64,000 nt of DNA from SZUA-38 sp965212525. GTDB taxonomy: Bacteria > Pseudomonadota > Gammaproteobacteria > Xanthomonadales > SZUA-38. The notes under the pieces were generated by a model, which saw nothing but the letters and a program-made list of their open reading frames with translations, searched no databases and was not told the origin of the DNA. This document shows positions 46,352 to 55,466 of the stretch, piece by piece; within the stretch, counting starts at the first letter, position 1, and each line of letters starts with the position of its first letter. Made by a program: the position numbers and the translations under genes. Location: NCBI GenBank assembly GCA_965212525.1, contig CBDBVC010000036.1, positions 93,091 through 157,090 of the forward strand. Reading direction: 5' to 3'.

Positions 46352-47716
46352 TTGAGCCAACAACAACAGAACGGCCCTTTACTGACCCACAAAGACGAAC
46401 TGATCAGCTACTTCGAAGCGGGTTGCAAATCCCCGGATCAGTGGCGAATCGGCACCGAGCATGAAAAGTTCGGATTCTATACCGATACTCTCGAAGCAGT
46501 CCCGTACGAAGGTGAACGTGGTATCCGTGCGTTGCTGCAGGGTCTGATGGCATATGACTGGCAACCGGTTCATGAGAGAGGCAATATCATTGCGCTGAAA
46601 CGTGATGACGGTTCCTCGGTCACACTGGAGCCGGGTGGCCAGCTCGAATTGTCGGGGGCGCCGCTTGATAACATTCATCAGACCTGCCGGGAAGTGTACA
46701 GGCATCTGGATGAGGTCAGGGAAGTGGCCAGTCAGCTGGGTATACAGTTCACCGGCATGGGGTTTCAGCCAAAACTGACCCGCGAGCAGATGCACTGGAT
46801 GCCGAAGGCGCGCTACGGCATCATGCGGCGATACATGCCGACCGTGGGAGAGCATGGACTGGACATGATGTTGCGTACCTGTACGGTCCAGGTCAATCTC
46901 GATTATTCAGACGAGATGGACATGGTGAAGAAATTTCGTACCTCGCTGGCGTTGCAACCTCTGGCAACGGCACTGTTCGCCAACTCGCCATTCACCGAGG
47001 GCAGGGCCAATGGTGCACTGAGTTTTCGCTCGGCCGTATGGATGGATACCGACCCGGATCGCTCAGGCATGCTGCCGTTCGTGTTTGATAGCGGCATGGG
47101 TTTCGAACGCTGGGTCGATTACCTGCTCGATGTGCCGATGTATTTTGTCATCAGAAATGGTGAGTACATCGATGCGGCCGGTGAATCGTTTCGTGATTTC
47201 ATGCAGGGCAGACTGTCGTGTCTGCCAGGCGAACGTCCGGGCATGTCCGATTTCGAGGATCACATGACGACCGTATTCCCGGAGGTCAGGCTGAAGCGGT
47301 TCCTGGAAATGCGTGGTGCCGATGGCGGTCCGTGGCGACGTCTGTGCGCACTGCCGGCATTCTGGGTGGGTCTGCTGTACGATCAAACCTCGCTTGATGC
47401 CGCCTGGGACCTGGTCAGCGACTGGAATGATCAGGAGCGGCAGCAGTTGCGTGATGATGTTCCCACACAGGGGTTGTCTGCAACCATCAGGGGGCAGTCC
47501 CTCAACGAGCTGGTTCTGACTGTGCTCGAGCTGTCATCGAACGGTCTGAAGCGCCGTGCCCGGCCCAGTGAACAGGGTCAGGACGAGTCCCGATTCCTTG
47601 AGCCACTGTTTGAAATTGCCCGAAGTGGTGTCACACCGGCAGAGCGTAAACTGGCATTGTTTCACGGCGCCTGGAACGAATCGGTGGACCCCCTGTTCGA
47701 AGAGTGTGTCTACTAG
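46352..47716 (+). CDS. gshA: Glutamate--cysteine ligase (plant/alphaproteobacterial type)
   Basis: 454 residues from TTG 46352. First step of glutathione synthesis: ATP-dependent joining of L-glutamate and L-cysteine. Family marks: QWRIGTEHEKFGFY, LEPGGQLELSGAPL, FTGMGFQPKLTREQMHWMPK, YMPTVGEHGLDMMLRTCTVQ, ALFANSPFTEG and VRLKRFLEMRGADGGPW. This is the 'plant-type' GCS2 family rather than the E. coli type. No gshB is adjacent. The 230 bp upstream of it (46121-46351) contain no gene; I see only AT-rich patches. Confidence 0.94.
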   Translation: MSQQQQNGPLLTHKDELISYFEAGCKSPDQWRIGTEHEKFGFYTDTLEAVPYEGERGIRALLQGLMAYDWQPVHERGNIIALKRDDGSSVTLEPGGQLELSGAPLDNIHQTCREVYRHLDEVREVASQLGIQFTGMGFQPKLTREQMHWMPKARYGIMRRYMPTVGEHGLDMMLRTCTVQVNLDYSDEMDMVKKFRTSLALQPLATALFANSPFTEGRANGALSFRSAVWMDTDPDRSGMLPFVFDSGMGFERWVDYLLDVPMYFVIRNGEYIDAAGESFRDFMQGRLSCLPGERPGMSDFEDHMTTVFPEVRLKRFLEMRGADGGPWRRLCALPAFWVGLLYDQTSLDAAWDLVSDWNDQERQQLRDDVPTQGLSATIRGQSLNELVLTVLELSSNGLKRRARPSEQGQDESRFLEPLFEIARSGVTPAERKLALFHGAWNESVDPLFEECVY

Positions 47717-47795
47717 CAGGCAGGGAAATGATGAGCGCAGGGGTTTCCAGTTGATGTGGCCTGCTGTTGTTTGCGAAACATGGTCCAAGTTTTGC

Positions 47796-47824
47796 TTGAA
47801 TCTTGCGGCAACTGGCGCTAGAAT
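47796..47824 (+). promoter_or_regulatory. Candidate sigma70 promoter of rpmE2
   Basis: TTGAAT (47796-47801), 17-base spacer, TAGAAT (47819-47824). The ATG of rpmE2 lies about 48 bp downstream. No Zur-box palindrome could be recognised by eye around it. Confidence 0.6.
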
Positions 47825-47872
47825 TCGGCTCCTTTTTCATGACCTATTGGTCAGTATGACAGGACAATCAAA

Positions 47873-48124
47873 ATGAAAGCCGATATCCATCCAGCGTATC
47901 ATGACGTCGTTTTCCAGGACATTTCCTGTGATTTCGCCTTCCTGACACGTTCAACGCTGACCAGCTCGGAAACCATTAAATGGGAAGATGGCAATGAGTA
48001 CCCGCTGATCAAGGTGGAAGTCTCCAGCAAATCACACCCATTCTATACCGGTCAACACAAGATTGTTGACAGCGGTGGACGGGTTGATCGTTTCAAGAAA
48101 CGGTATCAGCGCGGCAAATCCTGA
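47873..48124 (+). CDS. rpmE2: 50S ribosomal protein L31 type B
   Basis: 83 residues, the type B length. MKADIHPAYHDVVFQDISCD and KSHPFYTGQHKIVDSGGRVD are diagnostic. It lacks the CxxC pair of zinc-binding L31, so it is the zinc-independent paralogue that in many bacteria replaces L31 when zinc is scarce. Own promoter and terminator, so monocistronic. Confidence 0.96.
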   Translation: MKADIHPAYHDVVFQDISCDFAFLTRSTLTSSETIKWEDGNEYPLIKVEVSSKSHPFYTGQHKIVDSGGRVDRFKKRYQRGKS

Positions 48125-48148
48125 TCAGACAGGTTTGCAACAGATTCG

Positions 48149-48175
48149 AATGCCCGCAATTGCGGGCATTTTTTT
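48149..48175 (+). terminator. Rho-independent terminator after rpmE2
   Basis: Stem AATGCCCGCA / TGCGGGCATT with a 2-base AT loop, followed by a run of seven T ending at 48175. The T-run is on the plus strand, so it ends rpmE2 transcription. Confidence 0.88.
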
Positions 48176-48328
48176 GCCTGAACTCAAATCTGCTGTAAAC
48201 GTACAAAGGTATCCTCTGTACAGCGTTGAAATTTGGATCATCAGTTTCCTGAACAATCACCGCTTATGTTAAACTGTTGTTTGAATTTGCTCTCGGGTGC
48301 GCCGCCTGCAAGCAATTCGTATGGATGA

Positions 48329-48342
48329 CGGTCTCATGACCG
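48329..48342 (+). other. Small hairpin in the gltA upstream region
   Basis: The 238 bp between the rpmE2 terminator and gltA (48176-48413) hold no gene. They contain CGGTC-TCAT-GACCG (48329-48342), flanked by TGCAAG and, further 3', CTTGCA, which could pair around it. This may be a 5' leader structure of gltA; the stems are short and the claim is weak. Confidence 0.25.
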
Positions 48343-48413
48343 CTAGACCACACCTTGCAAGATCCGCTTGTTTCATCAAGTGAACCATTCTAAAACGAAT
48401 CCTGGAGATATCG

Positions 48414-49706
48414 ATGTCATCGAAGACACTCAATCTGACTGACCCTCAAACCGGCACGACAGCAGAATTGCCCGTACTGGAAGGCACCATGGGGCCGCCC
48501 ACTGTGGATATCCGTCAGGTACCGAAGCAGCTTGGGCATTTCACCTACGACCCCGGTTTTGCTGCAACGGCAGCTTGCAAGAGTGCAATCACCTACATCG
48601 ATGGCCAGAACGGCGTGCTGATGTACAGAGGATACCCGATCGAGCAGTTGGCAGAACATTCCTCGTTCATTGAAGTGGCCTATCTGCTGATCAATGGCAA
48701 CCTGCCGGACAAGAACGCACTGGATACTTTCCGACACGATATCACCTATCACACCATGATCCATGAATCGATGAAGAAATTCATCGAAGGCTTCCGATAT
48801 GATGCACATCCCATGGCCATGATGGTCAGTGGTGTCGGTTCGCTGGCAGCGTTCTATCATGATTCTCTTGACATGAACGACGAGGAACATCGCCATCTCG
48901 CTGCATTTCGAATGATCGCAAAAATGCCGACGATTGCAGCTGCCTGTTATCGCCGTTCCATCGGCTGGCCATACTCATACCCCAAGAATTCTCTGAACTA
49001 CACCGAGCGTCTGTTACACATGATGTTCTCGGTGCCGGCAGAACCCTATGAAGTCAGCACAGTAGCCGCCAAGGCACTGGATCTGCTGTTCATCCTGCAT
49101 GCCGACCATGAACAGAACGCCAGTACTTCGACAGTCAGGCTGGTCGGCAGTACCGGGGCAAATCCCTATGCATCCGTTGCAGCAGGCATCAGTGCCCTGT
49201 GGGGGCCAGCTCACGGTGGTGCCAATGAAGCTGTCCTGCGCATGCTCAATGAAATCGGTACTGTCGAGAATGTCGGTAAATTCATCGATCGGGCCAAGGA
49301 CAAGGACGATCCGTTCAGGTTGATGGGGTTCGGCCATCGTGTGTACAAGAACTACGATCCGCGGGCACAGATTATTCGCAAGGCCTGTCACGAGGTACTC
49401 GATGACCTTGGCGTTGATGATCCATTGCTGGAGCTGGCCATGAAGCTGGAAGAGATTGCCCTGGAAGACGAGTATTTCGTCAAGCGCAAGCTGTATCCGA
49501 ATGTGGATTTCTACTCGGGCATCATCTACAAGGCATTGCAGATTCCAACCAGCATGTTCACGGTGATGTTTGCCATTGCCCGGACTGCCGGCTGGGTAGC
49601 GCAGTGGCTGGAGCAGCATGTCACCGAGGATGCGCGCATCGGCAGGCCCCGACAGATCTACACAGGTCTGGAGCAAAGGGATTACGTGCCGGTCGAGAAG
49701 CGCTGA
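48414..49706 (+). CDS. gltA: Citrate synthase
   Basis: 430 residues, the Gram-negative hexameric type. Condenses acetyl-CoA and oxaloacetate to citrate at entry to the TCA cycle. Active-site His in WGPAHGGANEAVL and GFGHRVYKNYDPRA, and the substrate-binding AGWVAQWLEQ segment with RPRQIYTG at the end. ATG 48414 follows CTGGAGATATCG. No TCA gene is adjacent. The N-terminal ~40-residue extension (to PKQLGHFTYDPGF) is the NADH-sensitive domain of this type. Confidence 0.97.
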   Translation: MSSKTLNLTDPQTGTTAELPVLEGTMGPPTVDIRQVPKQLGHFTYDPGFAATAACKSAITYIDGQNGVLMYRGYPIEQLAEHSSFIEVAYLLINGNLPDKNALDTFRHDITYHTMIHESMKKFIEGFRYDAHPMAMMVSGVGSLAAFYHDSLDMNDEEHRHLAAFRMIAKMPTIAAACYRRSIGWPYSYPKNSLNYTERLLHMMFSVPAEPYEVSTVAAKALDLLFILHADHEQNASTSTVRLVGSTGANPYASVAAGISALWGPAHGGANEAVLRMLNEIGTVENVGKFIDRAKDKDDPFRLMGFGHRVYKNYDPRAQIIRKACHEVLDDLGVDDPLLELAMKLEEIALEDEYFVKRKLYPNVDFYSGIIYKALQIPTSMFTVMFAIARTAGWVAQWLEQHVTEDARIGRPRQIYTGLEQRDYVPVEKR

Positions 49707-49758
49707 GCATCTGTATGCTGTGACGCAGCCTCGGGTCAGATTGCTCCAGGCTGCTCTG

Positions 49759-50379
49759 TCATGCTGATTGCAGTGAAATCAGTTCCTGCAGTTCGTCAAA
49801 GCCTGCGCGATTGATCGGATTCCCGCTGACATGATTCAGAGGCAACTGATGTCGAGTCGACGATGGCAGTATGGTCAGGTCGAGCGCATCGTCACCAGCC
49901 ATGAACTGTATCACCGGAAACCGGCTTTGCTGCTGGTTCCTGAATCGAATCATTCGTTCTGACTGATCAAATGGCACGCCCTGTGTCTGCAGGAAAAAGA
50001 TCACTTCCTCGATGGTGTCGCTGAACAGGTGGAGATTGATGGTGCTGTGCGGATCTACATTGCCGTTAAGCACGCCACCAACCAGCTTCGGATTGAATTG
50101 CCTGAAGAATTCCATCGCCTGTGCTGCGGATTCACGCATGGTTTGCAGTTGTCGGTGGCTGTCATCAGCCCGGTAGAGTCGGGTGTTTTCTTCCTGGGCC
50201 AGTTCTATTTCCCGGTTGGTGGGCAGTTCGGTTGCCTGTGTCACGCCCAGACGTCGGGCGGCTTTGGTTTTTGCGTGGTAATAGTCACGGATGGCTTCAG
50301 TCGACATGATCTGGGCCGCCTCATGGGCTATCAGCTTGCGGAGATGGCCTGTTTTTGTGGTTTTGCGCTGTCTGCTCAT
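49759..50379 (-). CDS. Conserved hypothetical protein, possible nucleotidyltransferase fold
   Basis: 206 residues from ATG 50379, with GAGG about 6 bases upstream; a longer start at 50415 lacks a ribosome site. Basic N-terminus (MSRQRKTTKTGHLRKLIAHE), a helical middle and a compact C-terminal half with FNPKLVGGVLNGNVDPHSTI, then LHLFSDTIEEVIFFLQ. That layout resembles a nucleotidyltransferase strand-turn (G-x-V/D-L), but the canonical GS and DxD residues are not clearly present, so no activity is claimed. It starts 32 bp after the mrcA stop and probably shares its transcript. Confidence 0.7.
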   Translation of the reverse strand: MSRQRKTTKTGHLRKLIAHEAAQIMSTEAIRDYYHAKTKAARRLGVTQATELPTNREIELAQEENTRLYRADDSHRQLQTMRESAAQAMEFFRQFNPKLVGGVLNGNVDPHSTINLHLFSDTIEEVIFFLQTQGVPFDQSERMIRFRNQQQSRFPVIQFMAGDDALDLTILPSSTRHQLPLNHVSGNPINRAGFDELQELISLQSA

Positions 50380-50411
50380 GCTGCCTCTCTGTTCTGATTT
50401 GTCATGAATGA

Positions 50412-52826
50412 TCAATACAAGTCATACGGATTGTTGCGCAGTGTGTCCTCCTGTCTGGCGACTTCTGTTTCGGGAATGGCGTCCCGGCTGAATATCTCTT
50501 CAATACAGCCCCGACTGTCCGGTCCGCAAATGAGTCCCGTATCCGGATTGATGCGTGCAAAAACAATATTGTCGGGTACACGTCGTTCGATTTCCGTAAC
50601 CCCGTCAAGGCCGGTCCTCATGTATTCTATCCACATCGGCAGTGCGGCAACACCGCCTACTTCACCACGGCCAAGCTTCAGTGGTTGATCAAATCCGACC
50701 CAGGTTGTTGTCACGTTCTCGTGATTGTAGCCTGAGAACCAGGCATCTCGCTGGTCGTTGGTGGTACCTGTCTTGCCTGCCAGGTCATTACGGCCCAGTG
50801 CCAGTGCCTTGGTACCGGTTCCTCGCCTGACTGCATCCCTCAGCATCGAATCGATCAGGTAGGCAGTTTCAGCAGTGATGATTCGTTGTGCCTGGCTTGG
50901 CATGGATTCGAGTTTTCTTGTCTGGCCATTAATCTCGCCGGTTTCCTGCTTTGACTGGGTGAGGCATTCGAGACAGGCGACTCTGGGTAACGATCGGTAG
51001 ACCACGTTGCCACGGTCGTCCTCGATGCGGTCGATCAGATAGGGGTCGATGAGAAAACCACCATTGGCAAAGACGGCATAGGCTCGGGCAACACTGATGG
51101 GCTCAACGGTCGCGGTACCCAGCGCCATAGACAGATCGTTCGGGACGTTTTCATCACCAAAGCCGAAATTCAGGACGAAATCGCGCGAAAACCTGAGTCC
51201 CGCCTGTTCCAGTACCCGGATCGAGATCAGGTTGCGTGAATAAACGATGCCATCTCTCAGCCGGGTGGGTCCGAAGAACTTGCGCGAGTAATTTTCAGGT
51301 TTCCATGTCCGTTCCAGCGTGTTGTCATCAAACACCACGGCCGAATCATTGATCACGGTCGCTGGCGTCAGGCCCCGGTTCAGGGCAGCGGCATAGATGA
51401 ATGGCTTGAAGTTGGAGCCAGGCTGGCGTTTGGCCTGCATGGTGCGGTTGAACTTGCTGCGATCAAAATCAAAACCGCCGACCATGGCATAGATGGCGCC
51501 GTCATTCGGACGCATCGATATCAATGCACCTTCAACCATCGGTACCTGTGACAACTGCCACTGGCCTTCACTGCTCAGCTCGACACGAATGATGTCCCCG
51601 GCAGCGAGTACATCACCGATCTCTTTTGGTGAATCACCCACCCGATCATGGTTGATGTAGGGCTTTGCCCAGGAGAGGTCTTCAAAGTTGATCAGGATTT
51701 CCTGGCCATCCTGCATGCTGGCAATGGCAAACCCGTCATCAAGCTGTGTCACCAGGGCTGGCTGGATGCCGGCGATCGGCTTGTACTGTTGCAGCAATTC
51801 GGAGGACGTCATGCCCTCCAGGGCAGATTCCAGATCGATCTGATCCAGTGGTCCGCGATAGCCGTGGCGCCTGTCATAGGCTTTCAGTGCATTGATCACG
51901 GCCATATTGGCTGCCTGCTGTGATCGGCTGTCGATGGTGGTATAGACCTTGAAGCCACCCGTGTACGCATTCTCCTTGCCCAGTATCTCCAGTGCTTCAA
52001 GCCTGGCCTGTTCAGCCGCATAGGGTGCATTCACTTCCAGAGTCGGTTCGTGCCTGAAGGCGCGGTCCTCCTCGGCAACGGCTGAATCGTGCGTCTGCTG
52101 GTTGATGTAGCCTTCCTTGAGCATCTGTCCGAGCACATAATTGCGTCGCTGCAGGGCTCTTGCCGGGCTGATGATGGGTGTTATTCGCGATGGTGCCTTG
52201 GGCAGGCTGGCCAGCATGGCGGCTTCGGCATGGGTCAGTTCGTCCAGCTCCTTGCCGTAATAATTGCGAGCTGCGGTGGCCACGCCGTAGGCGCGGTTGC
52301 CCAGATACGTCTTGTTCAGGAACAGTTCGAGAATTTCGTCCTTGGTCAGTTCATTCTCGATCTTGATCGCCAGAAACCATTCCTTGACCTTGCGTGAGTA
52401 GGATCGCTCCATCGACACGAAACCGAAATCCCTCGCCAGCTGCTGGGTGATGGTGCTGCCACCCGGTCCCTTGTCACCACCAGTCTTGATGATGTGCCAG
52501 ATCGCCCGGCTGATGCCCTGATAGTCGATGCCGGGGTGATCATAGAACCGGGCATCCTCGCCAGCGATGAAGGCCTGCTTGACGCGGTCGGGAATGTCTT
52601 CAAGCGGCACAGGGGATCGTTGCTTCTCACCGTAGGTCTGCATCAGGCGACCATCAGTGGAGAACACGCGCATGGGAACCTGCAGCTGGACATCCTTGAG
52701 TACACTCACATCAGGCAGGTCAGACTTGATGACGAAATAGGTGACTGTCAGGCCGACAGCGAGAGTGAATGTTCCAAGAATTGCAAGCTTCAGGAGAAGT
52801 CTGATCGTTCGTGAAAAAAGGGTCAT
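50412..52826 (-). CDS. mrcA: Penicillin-binding protein 1A (bifunctional glycosyltransferase/transpeptidase)
   Basis: About 804 residues from ATG 52826; GTG 52853 is an alternative. N-terminal membrane anchor (LLLKLAILGTFTLAVGLTV). GT51 domain: FIAGEDARFYDHPGID with the catalytic Glu, GGSTITQQLARDFG, ELFLNKTYLGNRAYGV and LTHAEAAMLASLPKAPS. An OB-like insert lies between the domains (~310-430), typical of PBP1A. Transpeptidase: Ser in RQPGSNFKPFIYAAA (SxxK), SRN in IVYSRNLIS and KTGTT near the C-terminus. It polymerises and crosslinks peptidoglycan at the inner membrane. Divergent from pilM, as in many gammaproteobacteria. Confidence 0.96.
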   Translation of the reverse strand: MTLFSRTIRLLLKLAILGTFTLAVGLTVTYFVIKSDLPDVSVLKDVQLQVPMRVFSTDGRLMQTYGEKQRSPVPLEDIPDRVKQAFIAGEDARFYDHPGIDYQGISRAIWHIIKTGGDKGPGGSTITQQLARDFGFVSMERSYSRKVKEWFLAIKIENELTKDEILELFLNKTYLGNRAYGVATAARNYYGKELDELTHAEAAMLASLPKAPSRITPIISPARALQRRNYVLGQMLKEGYINQQTHDSAVAEEDRAFRHEPTLEVNAPYAAEQARLEALEILGKENAYTGGFKVYTTIDSRSQQAANMAVINALKAYDRRHGYRGPLDQIDLESALEGMTSSELLQQYKPIAGIQPALVTQLDDGFAIASMQDGQEILINFEDLSWAKPYINHDRVGDSPKEIGDVLAAGDIIRVELSSEGQWQLSQVPMVEGALISMRPNDGAIYAMVGGFDFDRSKFNRTMQAKRQPGSNFKPFIYAAALNRGLTPATVINDSAVVFDDNTLERTWKPENYSRKFFGPTRLRDGIVYSRNLISIRVLEQAGLRFSRDFVLNFGFGDENVPNDLSMALGTATVEPISVARAYAVFANGGFLIDPYLIDRIEDDRGNVVYRSLPRVACLECLTQSKQETGEINGQTRKLESMPSQAQRIITAETAYLIDSMLRDAVRRGTGTKALALGRNDLAGKTGTTNDQRDAWFSGYNHENVTTTWVGFDQPLKLGRGEVGGVAALPMWIEYMRTGLDGVTEIERRVPDNIVFARINPDTGLICGPDSRGCIEEIFSRDAIPETEVARQEDTLRNNPYDLY

Positions 52827-52853
52827 CCCATGTTTTTTCTGATGAGTATCCAC

Positions 52854-53177
52854 CGGCAGTATACGGTTACGCTACTTTCTAGACCAGCTCCTCGTCGTGA
52901 AGTTTCGGGATTTCCATAAAAATGTCATGCTTCGGGGCTTCGATTGTTGCATGTAATTTTGATTAAAATCAGTCAAATATCGTTCTGTTTTATGACACAG
53001 ATCTGATTTTTGACACGTCAAAGGTGTTAGAAATGTGCCTCGGCACCCGCATAATCTTGGCCAGTCTGTCAGTAACTTAAAAAATCTTGGTTGATAATTG
53101 GTTAAGAATTGTATTTAATGTACATTGTAGTTATCTGCTGTAAAGGTGTGATATAAGGGTAAAAAAGGGAAATTAGA
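52854..53177. other. mrcA-pilM divergent intergenic region
   Basis: 324 bp without a gene and AT-rich compared with its flanks. It holds the divergent promoters. Two short inverted repeats stand out: TGATT-AA-AATCA at 52960-52971 and TTTGAC-AC-GTCAAA at 53009-53022. These look like regulator-binding half-sites but match no operator I can name. No ORF on either strand has coding character. Confidence 0.5.
53091..53119 (+). promoter_or_regulatory. Candidate sigma70 promoter for pilMNOPQ
   Basis: TTGATA at 53091-53096, 17-base spacer, TTTAAT at 53114-53119, about 60 bp before the GTG start of pilM. The region is AT-rich with several alternative hexamers, so the exact start of transcription is uncertain. 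Confidence 0.4.
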
Positions 53178-54236
53178 GTGGCATTGTTCAGCAACAAATT
53201 ACCCACAATGGTGGGTCTCGATATCAGCTCAACCGCCGTCAAGCTGCTTCAGCTTAGCGGGGGCAGTGGGCGTTACCGTATAGAACACTATGCAGTGGAG
53301 CCGTTACCAGTCAACGCTGTTAACGAGAAAAACATTGCTGAAGTGGAAGCGGTGGGTGACGCAATTGACCGTGCAGTGAAGCGTTCAGGTACGAATGCGA
53401 AACACTGTTCCCTGGCCGTTGCCGGCTCTGCGGTGATCACCAAGATCATCAACATGCCGGCAGACATGAGTGAGGCCGATCTGGAGAGTCAGATTCAGAT
53501 CGAGGCCAACCAGTACATTCCGTACCCACTGGATGAAGTCAGTCTCGACTTCGAGGTGATGGGCTCTGTACCCGGCAATGATGAACTCATGCAGGTGTTG
53601 CTGGCGGCATCTCGTACCGAGAATGTGGACGTGAGGGTGGCGGCAGCAGAGCTGGGCGGTCTGACACCGAAAATTGTGGATGTCGAGGCATTCGCCATGG
53701 AGAACGCGTTTGTTCTGGTGGCGCAGCAGCTCGGCATCGATCCGAATTCCCGCATTGCGATTGTGGATATTGGCGCGACCATGACCACGCTGATCGTGCT
53801 CAATGAAGGTCGCACCATCTACACGCGAGAACAGGTCTTCGGTGGCAAACAGCTGACTGATGAAGTGATGCGACGTTATGGTCTTTCCTATGAGGAGGCC
53901 GGTCTGGCGAAACGTCAGGGTGGCCTTCCCGAAAGTTATGAGCAGGAAGTGCTGGAACCGTTCAAGGACGCCATGGTTCAGCAGGTCAGTCGATCACTGC
54001 AGTTCTTCTTTTCTTCCAGTGAGTACGATTCAGTGGAGCACATTGTTCTGGCCGGCGGGTGTTCTTCCATCGCCGGTGTGGACAGCATGGTGGAACAGCA
54101 TCTGGCCATACCGACATCGGTTGCCAATCCCGTTGCCAACATGTCAATCGCATCCCGTGTCAGGGCACAGGCTCTGAGCGCGGATGCACCATCGCTGATG
54201 ATTGCCTGCGGTCTGGCTCTGAGAGGGTTTGAGTAA
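53178..54236 (+). CDS. pilM: Type IV pilus inner-membrane platform protein PilM
   Basis: 352 residues from GTG 53178, with GGGA 7 bases upstream. Actin/FtsA-like fold: VGLDISSTAVKLLQLS (phosphate 1), IAIVDIGATMTTLIVLN (phosphate 2) and HIVLAGGCSSIAGVD (adenosine). Cytoplasmic; it binds the N-terminal peptide of PilN and links the alignment complex to the motor. First gene of pilMNOPQ; pilN starts 1 base after its stop. Confidence 0.97.
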   Translation: MALFSNKLPTMVGLDISSTAVKLLQLSGGSGRYRIEHYAVEPLPVNAVNEKNIAEVEAVGDAIDRAVKRSGTNAKHCSLAVAGSAVITKIINMPADMSEADLESQIQIEANQYIPYPLDEVSLDFEVMGSVPGNDELMQVLLAASRTENVDVRVAAAELGGLTPKIVDVEAFAMENAFVLVAQQLGIDPNSRIAIVDIGATMTTLIVLNEGRTIYTREQVFGGKQLTDEVMRRYGLSYEEAGLAKRQGGLPESYEQEVLEPFKDAMVQQVSRSLQFFFSSSEYDSVEHIVLAGGCSSIAGVDSMVEQHLAIPTSVANPVANMSIASRVRAQALSADAPSLMIACGLALRGFE

Positions 54237-54237
54237 A

Positions 54238-54819
54238 ATGGCTAGAATCAACCTACTGCCGTGGCGCGAAGAGCTGCGAGAACGCAAAAAGAGAGAGTTT
54301 TTCGTGATTCTGGCTGCTGCGGGCCTGTTCGGTCTACTGATCTTCCTGGGTGGTGTTTATCAGGTCAAGCTGATGCATCAGAATCAGGAGCAGCGAAATG
54401 ATATGCTCAGTGATGAAATCAAGACCCTCGATGAACAGATCGCCGAGATCGATACCATCGAAATTCTGAAACAACAGCTGATCACCAAGAAACAGACAAT
54501 TGAGGATCTGCAAACCAATCGAACGGAAATCGTCAAACTGTTCGATCAGATCGTACGAACCATCCCGGACGGCGTCAGACTGACCGAAGTCAAGCAGACC
54601 GGTCGCACACTGACACTGTCGGGAGTTGCTGATTCGAACTCCAAGGTCTCGGCCTACATGAATGCGCTGAATTCTTCGGCTATTCTGGCCGGTACCGATC
54701 TGTCACTGACCGAACGTCAAGGAGACGGGCGCCAGGTTGAATACGACTTCGTTCTTCAGGTCAAGATCGATCGAGGCGAACAGGCCCAGGAGCAGGCAGC
54801 TGAGGGGGCACAGGCATGA
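54238..54819 (+). CDS. pilN: Type IV pilus alignment protein PilN
   Basis: 193 residues from ATG 54238 (an in-frame TTG at 54229 is less likely). N-terminal MARINLLPWREELRERKK is the INLLPWR-type motif that binds PilM. One transmembrane helix (FFVILAAAGLFGLLIFLGGV), a periplasmic coiled coil (DEIKTLDEQIAEIDTIEILK) and a ferredoxin-like C-terminal domain. It pairs with PilO. Overlaps pilO by 4 bases. Confidence 0.96.
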   Translation: MARINLLPWREELRERKKREFFVILAAAGLFGLLIFLGGVYQVKLMHQNQEQRNDMLSDEIKTLDEQIAEIDTIEILKQQLITKKQTIEDLQTNRTEIVKLFDQIVRTIPDGVRLTEVKQTGRTLTLSGVADSNSKVSAYMNALNSSAILAGTDLSLTERQGDGRQVEYDFVLQVKIDRGEQAQEQAAEGAQA

Positions 54820-55466
54820 GCTTTGTTGAAGACCTGAGAAGTCTGGATTTTGAGGATCCTGGTGGCTGGCCAACGGTATTCAAGGCCATTGCCGCATTTC
54901 TTGTCGCAGCGCTGATCGTTGCTGGCGGCTATTATTTCAAGATCAAGGACGACCTTCTGACTTACGAGAACATCGTCAGGAAGGAAAAGACCCTGCGTGA
55001 TGATTTTGCACGCAAGCAACGCAAGGCAGCCCAGCTCGATGCCTACTGTGAACAGTTTGGCCAAATCAATGAGAAGCTGGAAGAGTTGCTCAAGCAGTTG
55101 CCGACCAAGACCCAGATTCCACAGTTGCTTCAGACAGTCTCCAAGACTGCCATCGAGACGGGTATCGACGTCGACCGGTTCGAGCCACAAGCCGAGATTA
55201 TCAAGGACGTGTTCGCGGAACGGCCAATTGCCCTTCAAATGGACGGCTCGTTCCATCAGTTTGGCCGATTCGTCAGTGAAATAGCAGATGAGCGTCGTGT
55301 GATCATCCTTACCATGCACGATCTGAAGCTGCAGCCCAACGACGCGGGTGGGCTGAATCTGGAGGGAACAGCCAAGACCTATCGTTCAATTGACGAGGAT
55401 GATGAGGTCAACAATCCGGCTGTGGCCGCAAACGCCAATCAGAGCCCGCAGGTGTGCCAACCATGA
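54816..55466 (+). CDS. pilO: Type IV pilus alignment protein PilO
   Basis: 216 residues. Cytoplasmic N-terminus (EDLRSLDFEDPGGWP), one membrane helix (AIAAFLVAALIVAGGYYF), a coiled coil with the repeated lysine-rich KEKTLRDDFARKQRKAAQ and a periplasmic ferredoxin-like domain (QIPQLLQTVSKTAIETGIDV). Heterodimer partner of PilN in the envelope-spanning pilus complex. Starts and ends with 4-base overlaps (ATGA) with its neighbours. Confidence 0.96.
   Translation: MSFVEDLRSLDFEDPGGWPTVFKAIAAFLVAALIVAGGYYFKIKDDLLTYENIVRKEKTLRDDFARKQRKAAQLDAYCEQFGQINEKLEELLKQLPTKTQIPQLLQTVSKTAIETGIDVDRFEPQAEIIKDVFAERPIALQMDGSFHQFGRFVSEIADERRVIILTMHDLKLQPNDAGGLNLEGTAKTYRSIDEDDEVNNPAVAANANQSPQVCQP

Noticed and set aside
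48176..48413. A riboswitch upstream of gltA
   Set aside because: Only 5-6 base stems are visible and match no known riboswitch class; kept as a weak hairpin only.
52854..53177. A sigma54 promoter for pilMNOPQ
   Set aside because: No TGGCAC-N5-TTGC type sequence was found; the best candidate is a sigma70-like pair.
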